Assembly: GCA_039812085.1 (NCBI GenBank)
Contig: JBDHZU010000005.1
Coordinates: 1-40,143 of the forward strand
Reading direction: 5' to 3'
Source of the DNA: JBDHZU01 sp039812085
GTDB taxonomy: Bacteria > Actinomycetota > Actinomycetes > S36-B12 > UBA10799
DNA length: 40,143 nucleotides
The notes beneath the pieces are model-generated. The model did not search any database, was not told where the DNA came from, and saw nothing but the letters and a program-made list of their open reading frames with translations. The position numbers and the translations under genes are program-made. Below, piece after piece: positions 1-7,589 of this stretch; within the stretch, counting starts at the first letter, position 1, and every line of letters begins with the position of its first letter.

Positions 1-1059
1 CTAGGGGCACAAGCCTTACTCGCCAACGCGTACCACCTGTACCTACAGCCGGGTGCGGACATTGTTGAGCAGGCAGGTGGACTGTCGTCATTTATGAATT
101 GGCCTGGTCCGACTTTTACCGACTCCGGTGGATTCCAAGTGCTGAGCCTCGGTGTGGGCTTCAAGAAGGTTCTGGCTATGGATGCCACCACGGTGCAAGC
201 CGACGACATCATGGCCGACGATCGTCAGCGCCTTGCCCATGTCGATGACGACGGAGTCACCTTCACCTCACACCTCGATGGTTCGCAACATCGGTTTACC
301 CCCGAGGTCTCGATGCAGGTTCAGCACGCCATCGGCGCGGACATCATCTTTGCCTTCGATGAATGCACCACTTTGGTCAACACCCGTACATATCAAGAGA
401 AGGCGGTCGAACGAACCGCCGCCTGGGCGAGACGTTGTATCGCCGAACGTGATCGCCTTCGTGCCGCGCATCCTGACCGAGATCACCAACTCCTCTTCGG
501 GGTCGTGCAAGGTGCCCAGTACGAGGATTTGCGTCGCCACGCTGCCTCGGATTTGGCGAGCTTGGATTTCGAAGGATTTGGAATTGGTGGGGCGCTCGAG
601 AAGTCGCAGTTGGAACGCATCGTGAGTTGGGTGTGCGATGAATTGCCGGAGGATCGTCCACGGCATCTGCTGGGCATTGGTCAACCAGAAGATCTGTTTG
701 CCGGAGTTGCTGCCGGCATTGACACCTTCGATTGTGTGACGCCGTCGCGCGTCGCGCGTAACAGTGCCGTCTTCACCGATCGAGGTCGAGAAAATCTGTT
801 GGTGGCCTCCAATCGGCGCAACTTTGAACCCATTGATCCGGACTGCACCTGTTTGACCTGTCGCAGTTACTCGCGGGCGTACTTATTCCACTTGTTCAAG
901 GCCAAGGAGATCTTGGCGAACACCCTGGCCACCATCCACAACGAGCACTTCATCGTTGGACTTGTCGACCGAATCAGGGCAAGTATCGAAGCCGGAGAGT
1001 TCGATGAATTCCGAACGGAGTTCATGGGGCAGTACACACCCACGCGCAACAGTTCGTAG
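1..1059 (+). CDS. tgt: tRNA-guanine (queuine) transglycosylase Tgt, 5' end outside the window
   Basis: Exchanges guanine-34 of GUN-anticodon tRNAs for a queuosine precursor or queuine. The reading frame is open from base 1 and the true start lies upstream; about 352 residues are visible. Family landmarks are present in order: TDSGGFQ with the substrate Asp near base 121, AFDECT near 352, FGVVQG near 496, the nucleophile region FDCVTPSR near 730, and the zinc site CxCxxC near 844-865 followed by a His about 28 residues later. The substrate loop reads GGALEK (586-603), not the GGLAVG of preQ1-type enzymes. As I recall it, that form is usual in actinobacterial Tgt. A MoxR gene starts 10 nt after the stop, so the two are probably cotranscribed. 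The family is certain; the preferred base (preQ1 or queuine) is inference. Confidence 0.96.
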   Translation, partial: LGAQALLANAYHLYLQPGADIVEQAGGLSSFMNWPGPTFTDSGGFQVLSLGVGFKKVLAMDATTVQADDIMADDRQRLAHVDDDGVTFTSHLDGSQHRFTPEVSMQVQHAIGADIIFAFDECTTLVNTRTYQEKAVERTAAWARRCIAERDRLRAAHPDRDHQLLFGVVQGAQYEDLRRHAASDLASLDFEGFGIGGALEKSQLERIVSWVCDELPEDRPRHLLGIGQPEDLFAGVAAGIDTFDCVTPSRVARNSAVFTDRGRENLLVASNRRNFEPIDPDCTCLTCRSYSRAYLFHLFKAKEILANTLATIHNEHFIVGLVDRIRASIEAGEFDEFRTEFMGQYTPTRNSS

Positions 1060-1069
1060 GCTCAACACC

Positions 1070-1885
1070 GTGACCATCCAAGAGTTCAGCGGGACTGACA
1101 CCTACCTGACGAACGAAGCGCTCGAAGCAGCAGTGCGCAGCGCCCTGGTATTGCGTAAACCCTTACTCGTTCGAGGGGAGCCTGGCACCGGCAAAACCTT
1201 GCTCGCCGAAGCGGTGGCTGACGCGCTCGACCTGCCGTTGATCACGTGGCATGTCAAGAGCACCACCCGAGCGCAAGAAGGGCTCTACCACTACGACACC
1301 GTGCAGCGGCTCTACGACAGTCGTTTCGGAGACCACGATGTCGCAGACATCCGGGATTACATCCATCTCGGTCCGATGGGTCGCGCCTTTGAGTCACCGG
1401 AACGCAGCGTGCTGCTCATCGATGAGATTGACAAAGCAGACCTAGAGTTCCCCAACGATCTTCTGCATGAGCTGGATCGAATGCGATTCACCATCGCTGA
1501 AACCGGTGATGTGATCGAGGCGACCGAACGCCCGGTCGTGATCATCACCAGCAATGCGGAAAAGGAACTGCCGGATGCGTTTCTTCGTCGATGTGTCTTC
1601 CACTTCATTGATTTCCCCGACCGGGAGTTGATGTCTCGCATCGTTGAGGTGCACCACCCAGAACTTGAACCGCAACTGCTGTCTGATGCGCTCGATGCTT
1701 TCTATCGATTACGCAGTACTGATCGGATTCGTAAGCCACCTAGCACCAGCGAATTGGTCGACTGGATCACCATGTTGCGTGCCGCCGGGTTGCAGCGGGT
1801 GGCCCTAGCGAAAGACACCCCGTTCATCGGAACACTCTTGAAGAAGGAACAAGACCTCGCAATCCACCAAGCGACCTCACGCTGA
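1070..1885 (+). CDS. MoxR-type AAA ATPase
   Basis: A 271-residue AAA ATPase of the MoxR group, a chaperone-like family that usually works with a VWA-domain partner encoded next door. Walker A is GEPGTGKT (residues 36-43), Walker B is LLIDE (about 115-119), and a sensor-1-like IITSN follows. I chose GTG at 1070, 10 nt after the tgt stop. The frame stays open further upstream, but that stretch lies inside tgt and has no family similarity. The stop overlaps the next gene's ATG (TGATG), which indicates translational coupling. The pair resembles CoxD/CoxE, but no CO dehydrogenase genes are visible, so the client protein is unknown. Confidence 0.92.
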   Translation: MTIQEFSGTDTYLTNEALEAAVRSALVLRKPLLVRGEPGTGKTLLAEAVADALDLPLITWHVKSTTRAQEGLYHYDTVQRLYDSRFGDHDVADIRDYIHLGPMGRAFESPERSVLLIDEIDKADLEFPNDLLHELDRMRFTIAETGDVIEATERPVVIITSNAEKELPDAFLRRCVFHFIDFPDRELMSRIVEVHHPELEPQLLSDALDAFYRLRSTDRIRKPPSTSELVDWITMLRAAGLQRVALAKDTPFIGTLLKKEQDLAIHQATSR

Positions 1886-3069
1886 TGCTGATTGGTCTGC
1901 TGTATCGACTGCGGCGATATCGCGTGCCGGTCGGAACGGCTGAGCTGCTGGCCGCTGCTGCTGCCTTGCGCGCTGGCGCACACGAACACTCCATCACCGG
2001 GCTCTACTACGTCACGCGTTCGGTGATGATTCACAGTGAGAACCACCTGGATGCGTTCGATCGTGCATTCGCTGAACAGTTCGGTGGGTTGGAAGAAATC
2101 CCCGTCGAGTTGTCCGACGAGATCGCAGCCTGGCTGGATGAAGCGGACACTGCAGAACAAGCCCTTGACGCCAGTGGTCCCGACCACCTGGCGGAAACAC
2201 CGCTCGACGAGTTACTGCGCGAGTTCGCCGAACGTCAAGCCGAACAGACCGAACGTCACGACGGTGGGAACTACTGGGTGGGAACAGGTGGCACCTCGGC
2301 ATTCGGCCAATCTGGTCGTGCGGCCAGTGGCATCAGCACCGGCAGTTCAGGTGGTGGGCGCAATTCCATCCGAGTCGCCGATGCTCGCCAGTACAAGGCG
2401 TATCGCTCAGATGTGGTGCTCGACATTCGCCAGATGGAATTGGCATTACGTCGTCTTCGCTCCTTTGTCAGAGAAGGCGCGCAAGACGAACTCGATATCG
2501 ACGCAACGATCGACGCGACTGCTCGCAATGCTGGCGATATTGAGGTCGTCGTCCGGCCCCCGAGCAAGCCGGACACCCATGTGATCTTGATGATCGACGT
2601 GGGCGGATCGATGTTTCCCTACTCGCGCTTGATGTCAGAACTATTCAGCGCAGCCAAGAAGGCCACCCACTTCAAAGACTTAAAGACGTACTACTTCCAC
2701 AACTGCGTATACGGGGTCGTGTACGAAACCGACCGCTTCACCGATCCGGTGCTGCTCGATGATGTGATCCGTTCATGTGGCAGCAACTACCGATTGATCA
2801 TGGTGGGTGACGCGTTGATGGCTCCCTACGAATTGTTCTATCGCGGTCAACAGGGCGGCATCAATACGCCGTTGTCGGGGTTGGAATGGCTCCAGCGAAT
2901 GAAGGAGCACTGGGATCACAGCGTGTGGCTGAATCCCGAACCGCAACGTCGGTGGTCAGCAACCACGATCAGTCAGATCGGCACCGTCTTCGACATGTTC
3001 GAACTGACGTTGGACGGATTGACCGAGGCGATGAGGTTGCTTAACCGAGGTGCGCGTTCGGCACGGTGA
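1885..3069 (+). CDS. VWA-domain protein, CoxE-like family
   Basis: A 394-residue cytoplasmic protein with a C-terminal von Willebrand factor A domain, the expected partner of the MoxR ATPase whose stop codon it overlaps. The metal-site motif reads DVGGSM (residues 238-243), where the classical form is DxSxS. Downstream, the FHNCVYG and YETDR segments are typical of the CoxE-like group. An acidic region (about 85-125) and a Gly/Ser-rich linker (about 127-160) precede the VWA fold. Its 3' end overlaps the convergent yhhQ gene by 29 nt. In known MoxR/VWA pairs the partners help insert metals or assemble large complexes; the client here cannot be read from the sequence. Confidence 0.88.
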   Translation: MLIGLLYRLRRYRVPVGTAELLAAAAALRAGAHEHSITGLYYVTRSVMIHSENHLDAFDRAFAEQFGGLEEIPVELSDEIAAWLDEADTAEQALDASGPDHLAETPLDELLREFAERQAEQTERHDGGNYWVGTGGTSAFGQSGRAASGISTGSSGGGRNSIRVADARQYKAYRSDVVLDIRQMELALRRLRSFVREGAQDELDIDATIDATARNAGDIEVVVRPPSKPDTHVILMIDVGGSMFPYSRLMSELFSAAKKATHFKDLKTYYFHNCVYGVVYETDRFTDPVLLDDVIRSCGSNYRLIMVGDALMAPYELFYRGQQGGINTPLSGLEWLQRMKEHWDHSVWLNPEPQRRWSATTISQIGTVFDMFELTLDGLTEAMRLLNRGARSAR

Positions 3070-3769
3070 GTGCGTAGGTCGGTTCGTGTTTCTTGAACGC
3101 GGCGATCACGCGGTAGGTCACTGGCAGCATGACCGTCTCCACGGCCACCTTGTAGACGATGCCGACGATGACGTAGTTGGCGAACTCGCCGCCGGTAATC
3201 ACTCCGTAGAAGGCGATGGTGCAGAACACGATGGTGTCCGCGGCTTCTCCGACGACTGTCGATCCCAGCAAACGCACCCATAGGTGATCCTCGTTCGTCC
3301 GTGCCTTGATCTTCACCAGGACGTATGAGTTGAGGAATTGTCCGGCCAAGAAGCCACACAGGCTGGCGATCACGATTCGTGGGACGAAGCCCAGGACTGC
3401 TTCGAATGCTGCTTGATGTTCGTAGGCCTCGGCAGGTGGTGCCAACTGGACGAGGTAGAAGGTGACCGATGCCAAGCCGCTGAGTAGGAATCCAGAGATG
3501 ATTGCTCGCTTCGCGGCGCGGAATCCGTAGACCTCGGTGAGGATGTCGCCGATGACGTACGTCAGCGGGAACAGAATCGCCCCACCATCGGTGATGAGTG
3601 GTCCGAAGGCGATGAGCTTGGTGGCGCCGATGTTGGAGATCAGCAACAGTCCACAGAAGGCGGCGACCACGTAGGGATACCAACTATTGCCGGTGTCGGC
3701 ATAGTGGATAACCCGCTGATCGTCCGATAGCCCGGTGTCGACAGTCACCAAAAAAGGGTAAGAGGCCAA
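3041..3769 (-). CDS. yhhQ: Queuosine precursor transporter, YhhQ/VUT family (DUF165)
   Basis: A 242-residue polytopic inner-membrane protein with about six hydrophobic segments and the family signatures SNIGATKLI, YVIGDILTEVYG, and a conserved acidic/aromatic core around GEAADT. YhhQ proteins import preQ0/preQ1 or queuine. With tgt only 2 kb away, this fits a queuosine salvage route. The start is taken as TTG at 3769-3767. An in-frame GTG seven codons later is possible, and neither has a good Shine-Dalgarno sequence. It begins 9 nt after the GH16 gene stop, so the two may share a transcript. Its last ten codons overlap the VWA gene on the other strand. Confidence 0.92.
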   Translation of the reverse strand: MASYPFLVTVDTGLSDDQRVIHYADTGNSWYPYVVAAFCGLLLISNIGATKLIAFGPLITDGGAILFPLTYVIGDILTEVYGFRAAKRAIISGFLLSGLASVTFYLVQLAPPAEAYEHQAAFEAVLGFVPRIVIASLCGFLAGQFLNSYVLVKIKARTNEDHLWVRLLGSTVVGEAADTIVFCTIAFYGVITGGEFANYVIVGIVYKVAVETVMLPVTYRVIAAFKKHEPTYALTVPNAHLG

Positions 3770-3778
3770 AACCTTGGG

Positions 3779-4594
3779 TTATGAGGCAGGGGCAGGCGTC
3801 CATTTCGAAATGCGTACATAGTCAACATCCATACCGGGGATCGACTTCGACGTTGCCTTGCTTGCCGTTGTGCGACCTTCGGTCTGGATCGCCAGCCACA
3901 TGGGTTGGGAAGGAACGTTTGGTGTGCTGACGGTGGACCACACATCGCCATCAACCAGGTACTGAAGCTGACCAGTCCGCCAGCGGACGCCGAAGGTATG
4001 CCAGTTCGCGGTATTGATGTCAGGCAGCCAACTGCGAATTTGCTGTTTGGATCCAGGTTGCTGCGATGCCTCATCTCCCCAGTGGAAGAAGGCAGCGATA
4101 CCGGAGTTGGTGAGCTTGCCGCCTGCCTCGGCGAAGTCAATCTCTGGCGGCCAGCCTGTTTCCGGCCACAGTTGAAGCACAAATTTGACATTGGGATCTA
4201 GCGGCATCCTCATGCGTACTTCCCACTGGCCGTAGGTCTGGGTGACGTCATTCCCTACGCCTCCCGTGACGATGCGGTCTCCTTCGATCGTCGATGCCAG
4301 ATGGAGTTGACCGCCGGACACGCTCACATTTGCCGGGCTCCAATACGCGTACTTATTGCCGCCGCCAGGGCCGGAGTAGGCACCCCAACTGCTGTCGCCG
4401 GTGGAGCCAGTTGGCGGGATTGTCACGTCTTTGTTGAAGTCGTCTTCGAAGACGACGTCAAATTTTCCAGGTGGACCAGAAGGACCTTCCACGATCGTGC
4501 GCGTCGCGTTGAAGACAAGACCCGCAACCAGGATGGCCAGTAGCACAATCACGACTGTCACTACACGCTGCTTAGTGACCACGGACTTTGCCAT
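3779..4594 (-). CDS. Membrane-anchored glycoside hydrolase family 16 protein
   Basis: A 271-residue protein with an N-terminal signal anchor (hydrophobic residues 11-28, Lys/Arg before it) and a GH16 beta-jelly-roll domain. The catalytic signature EIDFAE (residues 151-156) supplies the nucleophile Glu151, Asp153 and the acid/base Glu156. FGVRWRTGQLQYLVDG is a typical later strand. GH16 enzymes cleave beta-1,3/1,4-glucans or galactans, or act as transglycosylases; the substrate cannot be told here. The domain probably lies outside the membrane. No clear ribosome-binding site precedes the ATG. A TAGACA hexamer ends 8 nt upstream, so leaderless expression is possible. yhhQ follows by 9 nt. Confidence 0.87.
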   Translation of the reverse strand: MAKSVVTKQRVVTVVIVLLAILVAGLVFNATRTIVEGPSGPPGKFDVVFEDDFNKDVTIPPTGSTGDSSWGAYSGPGGGNKYAYWSPANVSVSGGQLHLASTIEGDRIVTGGVGNDVTQTYGQWEVRMRMPLDPNVKFVLQLWPETGWPPEIDFAEAGGKLTNSGIAAFFHWGDEASQQPGSKQQIRSWLPDINTANWHTFGVRWRTGQLQYLVDGDVWSTVSTPNVPSQPMWLAIQTEGRTTASKATSKSIPGMDVDYVRISKWTPAPAS

Positions 4595-4668
4595 TAGATA
4601 AGTGTCTACTAAAGCCGCCTGGGTACGTCTGTTGGCCGGGTGAGACGTAAGGCATACTCGAAGAGAAG

Positions 4669-4687
4669 AAAGGTAAGCCTTACCTAG
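4669..4687 (+). promoter_or_regulatory. DtxR/IdeR-type iron box upstream of efeU
   Basis: The 19-mer AAAGGTAAGCCTTACCTAG contains a perfect 7+1+7 palindrome (AGGTAAG-C-CTTACCT, 4671-4685). It matches the consensus TWAGGTWAGSCTWACCTWA of actinobacterial iron repressors (IdeR, DtxR, DmdR) in its core. It lies 48-66 bp before the efeU start, so iron-replete repression of efeU is expected. The divergent GH16 gene starts 75 bp on the other side and could be affected as well. Confidence 0.87.
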
Positions 4688-4734
4688 TTCTGGTGAGGCT
4701 GCTCAATCCTTGATCGTCATGTGAGGCGAACACA

Positions 4735-5619
4735 ATGCTCGGAAACTTTCTGATCGGCCTGCGCGAAGGGCTCGAAGCCGCACTCGTGGTCGGCATTTTG
4801 GTGGCGTACGTCGTCAAGATCAATCGTCGGGATGTACTCCCAAGGCTTTGGCTTGGTATCACCGCAGCGGTATTGCTCTCGTTGGGAGTTGGCGCTGCAC
4901 TGACCTACGGCTCACGCGGACTGACCTTCGAGGCGCAAGAGGCATTCGGCGGCTTCATGTCGATCTTTGCGGTCGGACTCGTGACGTGGATGATCTTCTG
5001 GATGGCCAAGGCGGCACGGACCATCAAGGGTGAACTTGAGTCGAATATCGACAAGGCATTGACTGCCTCTGCGATGGGTCTCGTCGTCGTCGGTTTCATC
5101 TCCGTCGGCCGTGAGGGAATCGAAACAGCGCTGTTCATCTGGGCTGCCGTCCAAAGCTCAGGATCGACGACCGCCCCGCTAATCGGCGCGGCCCTGGGTC
5201 TGGCTGTCGCAGTGTTCCTGGGCTACCTCGTCTACCGCGGCGCGGTAAAGCTCAATCTGTCCACCTTCTTCAAGTGGACGGGTGCGGCACTGATCGTTGT
5301 CGCTGCCGGTGTGCTGGCCTATGGCGTCCACGATCTGCAAGAGGCGGGCATCTTGCCTGGCTTGCACAACCTTGCTTTCGACGTGAGTGAACAAGTTCCG
5401 CCGAGTAGCTGGTACGGCACCGTGCTCAAGGCTGTCTTCAACTTCTCACCAGCGACGACCGTGTTGGAAGCAATCGTGTGGGTCGCCTACATCGTTCCTA
5501 CGATGACCTTGTTCTGGATGCGAGTGAACGGAAAGAAGAAGCCACCGGCGGCTTCAGTCGTCGTCACCGAGACGCAGACCTCGACTACTGCCGTGACCGG
5601 TGACGTCAACGCGCGCTGA
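4735..5619 (+). CDS. efeU: FTR1-family iron permease EfeU
   Basis: A 294-residue membrane protein with about seven hydrophobic helices, of the FTR1/EfeU family that takes up iron. Both signature motifs of the iron path are present: REGLE (residues 10-14) and REGIE (126-130). The ATG at 4735 has a GAGG ribosome-binding site 9 nt upstream. The start sits behind an IdeR-type box, so transcription is probably released under iron limitation. The usual partners efeO (periplasmic binding) and efeB (DyP peroxidase) are not next to it; a tRNA gene follows. The C-terminal tail is Thr-rich and hydrophilic. Confidence 0.94.
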   Translation: MLGNFLIGLREGLEAALVVGILVAYVVKINRRDVLPRLWLGITAAVLLSLGVGAALTYGSRGLTFEAQEAFGGFMSIFAVGLVTWMIFWMAKAARTIKGELESNIDKALTASAMGLVVVGFISVGREGIETALFIWAAVQSSGSTTAPLIGAALGLAVAVFLGYLVYRGAVKLNLSTFFKWTGAALIVVAAGVLAYGVHDLQEAGILPGLHNLAFDVSEQVPPSSWYGTVLKAVFNFSPATTVLEAIVWVAYIVPTMTLFWMRVNGKKKPPAASVVVTETQTSTTAVTGDVNAR

Positions 5620-5665
5620 CCGACTCTCTGCGCTGCTGTGCGCATAAAACGAGCGTGTAGATGCT

Positions 5666-5674
5666 TGCTAAGGT
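5666..5674 (+). promoter_or_regulatory. Extended -10 promoter of tRNA-Arg
   Basis: TGC-TAAGGT is an extended -10 (TGN plus TANNNT) ending 12 nt before the mature tRNA 5' end. That fits a start site around 5680 and a short 5' leader removed by RNase P. No convincing -35 hexamer is seen. Confidence 0.5.
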
Positions 5675-5686
5675 GATTTGTCCCGA

Positions 5687-5758
5687 GCCCCCGTAGCTCA
5701 GGGGATAGAGCATCGGCCTCCGGAGCCGTGTGCGCAGGTTCGAATCCTGCCGGGGGCA
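5687..5758 (+). tRNA. tRNA-Arg, anticodon CCG
   Basis: All four arms fold. The acceptor GCCCCCG pairs with CGGGGGC (5751-5757). The D arm is GCTC/GAGC, the anticodon loop is CTCCGGA with anticodon CCG reading CGG, and the T arm is GCAGG-TTCGAAT-CCTGC. The discriminator is A5758 and CCA is not encoded. The top anticodon-stem pair is a T-T mismatch. It lies 152 nt before argS, which encodes the synthetase that charges it. Confidence 0.95.
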
Positions 5759-5898
5759 CAAGTGCCGTCGCATCGGCCCACGGGATGGCCGTGGCCACTC
5801 GAAACATGAAGCACGTCAAACCATTGGGTGTGCCCTGTGTGAATCCGTGGAAGCACTAGTCGCCTGGAGCCATCGGTAACGGAAATGCTGGCGAGCCC

Positions 5899-5904
5899 TA
5901 CCCT
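5899..5904 (+). promoter_or_regulatory. Candidate leaderless -10 box of argS
   Basis: TACCCT (TANNNT) ends 6 nt before the argS GTG, placing the transcription start at or next to the start codon. No Shine-Dalgarno sequence precedes the GTG, and no good -35 is seen. Confidence 0.5.
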
Positions 5905-5910
5905 TGAACA

Positions 5911-7587
5911 GTGACTCCCGACCAACTGTCTGAAGTAATTCGGGCTGCCGTTCTGGCGGCCGCTGGAGATGGCGCTTTGGCTATTGCTGAAGCCGACGTG
6001 CCAGACACGATCGTGGTTGAGCGTCCAAAGAACCCTGATCATGGCGATTACGCGACCAACGTTGCGATGCGTCTGGCAAAGCCGGCGGGAGTAGCTCCAC
6101 GAGAGGTTGCTCAGGAGCTGCTGGGACGAATCGCAGCTACTGACGGGGTCGATTCGGTCGAGATTGCAGGCCCGGGGTTCCTCAATATCCGTCTCGCGGC
6201 AGCAGCGGCAGGTGCGCTGGCGGAGCAGATCGTGAGTACTGGTGGAACGTACGGTCACGGCGACACGTTGGCTGGGCAGGCATTCAACGTCGAGTTCATC
6301 AGCGCCAACCCCACCGGGCCACTGCACTTGGGGCACACTCGTTGGGCGGCCGTGGGTGATGCATTGGCAGCCGTACTGGCAGCGGCAGGTGCCCGAGTCG
6401 AGCGCGAGTTCTACATCAACGACCGTGGCGTCCAGATGGAGATGTTCGGAGCATCCATCCAGGCAGCGGCCTTAGGGCAACCCACACCCGAGAACGGCTA
6501 CAAGGGCGACTACATCGCTGACCTTGCCGCGCAGGTGGTGGCTGAGGATCCGGCGATTCTCGATATTGCTGACGACACGGAACAACGGCAGGCGTTTCGT
6601 GAAGCGGGATACCAACTGCAATTGGCCCAACAGCAAGACACGCTTGAGACTTTCAATACCCACTTCGACAACTGGGCATCAGAACGCGCGCTGCACGCGG
6701 CCAATGGGGTCGACAAGGCACTAGCTCGCCTTCGGGAGCAGGGTCATGTCTACGAGGCTGATGGCGCGGTGTGGCTGCGAACCACCGACTTCGATGACGA
6801 CAAGGATCGAGTGCTGGTTAAGGCCGACGGTGACTTGACCTACTTCGCATCTGATTGCGCCTACTACGTCGACAAGCGGACCCGCGGATTCGATGTATGC
6901 CTCTACCTACTCGGTGCTGATCATCACGGTTACGTCAATCGACTCCGTGCGGTTGCTGCTTGTGCGGGCGATGACCCAGATCGCAATATCGAGATTTTGA
7001 TCGGTCAGCTCGTCAAGACGCTGCGGGACGGGCAAGAGGTGAAGCTGTCCAAGCGGGCCGGTCAGATCGTGACCCTGTCTGATCTCGTGGACGAGGTCGG
7101 TGTGGATGCTGCCCGCTACTCGCTCATTCGTTACCCGGCGGATTCCCCGCTCACCCTGGATCTCGGCATCCTGGTGAAGCGGTCGAATGACAACCCCGTC
7201 TACTACGTGCAATACGCGCACGCTCGAATCAGTTCGGTGCTGCGTAATGCGGAGGAACTCGGCGTGGATTGGCGTAACGGTGACATCGCCTTCGATCCGT
7301 CACTGTTGGCGCACGAACGAGAGGCACGGCTGCTCGGTGCGCTGGCGGAATATCCCCGAGTGATTGCCTCTGCGGCAGAATTGCGGGAACCGCATCGAGT
7401 CGCTCGATATCTCGAAGAGTTGGCAACGGCGTACCACCGCTTCTACGACGTGTGTCGTGTGCTGCCGCGAGCTGACGAGGAACTCACGGCCACCATGATT
7501 GCCCGCTTGTGGCTGTGTGCTGCGACCCGACAAGTCTTTGCGAATGCGTTGGGATTGCTCGGCGTCAGCGCGCCAGAGAGGATGTAG
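5911..7587 (+). CDS. argS: Arginyl-tRNA synthetase
   Basis: A 558-residue class I aminoacyl-tRNA synthetase that charges tRNA-Arg with arginine. The N-terminal additional domain is followed by ANPTGPLHLGH, carrying the HIGH signature as HLGH, and by the KMSKS-like VKLSKRAG. The C-terminal anticodon-binding domain ends in the typical GVSAPERM. The GTG start at 5911 is supported by the TANNNT box at leaderless distance and by a normal family N terminus. tRNA-Arg(CCG) lies immediately upstream. lysA follows with 2 nt between stop and start, as in Mycobacterium (argS-lysA-hom-thrC-thrB). Confidence 0.97.
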   Translation: MTPDQLSEVIRAAVLAAAGDGALAIAEADVPDTIVVERPKNPDHGDYATNVAMRLAKPAGVAPREVAQELLGRIAATDGVDSVEIAGPGFLNIRLAAAAAGALAEQIVSTGGTYGHGDTLAGQAFNVEFISANPTGPLHLGHTRWAAVGDALAAVLAAAGARVEREFYINDRGVQMEMFGASIQAAALGQPTPENGYKGDYIADLAAQVVAEDPAILDIADDTEQRQAFREAGYQLQLAQQQDTLETFNTHFDNWASERALHAANGVDKALARLREQGHVYEADGAVWLRTTDFDDDKDRVLVKADGDLTYFASDCAYYVDKRTRGFDVCLYLLGADHHGYVNRLRAVAACAGDDPDRNIEILIGQLVKTLRDGQEVKLSKRAGQIVTLSDLVDEVGVDAARYSLIRYPADSPLTLDLGILVKRSNDNPVYYVQYAHARISSVLRNAEELGVDWRNGDIAFDPSLLAHEREARLLGALAEYPRVIASAAELREPHRVARYLEELATAYHRFYDVCRVLPRADEELTATMIARLWLCAATRQVFANALGLLGVSAPERM

Positions 7588-7589
7588 CA

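Noticed and set aside
956..1069. Longer N terminus for the MoxR ATPase
   Set aside because: It overlaps tgt in another frame and adds 38 residues unlike MoxR proteins; GTG 1070 fits better.
5698..6336. Minus-strand open frame with a peptide resembling common database artefacts (APGRIRTCAH-type)
   Set aside because: That peptide is the translation of the antisense of the tRNA-Arg gene, a known artefact, and the rest is antisense to argS.
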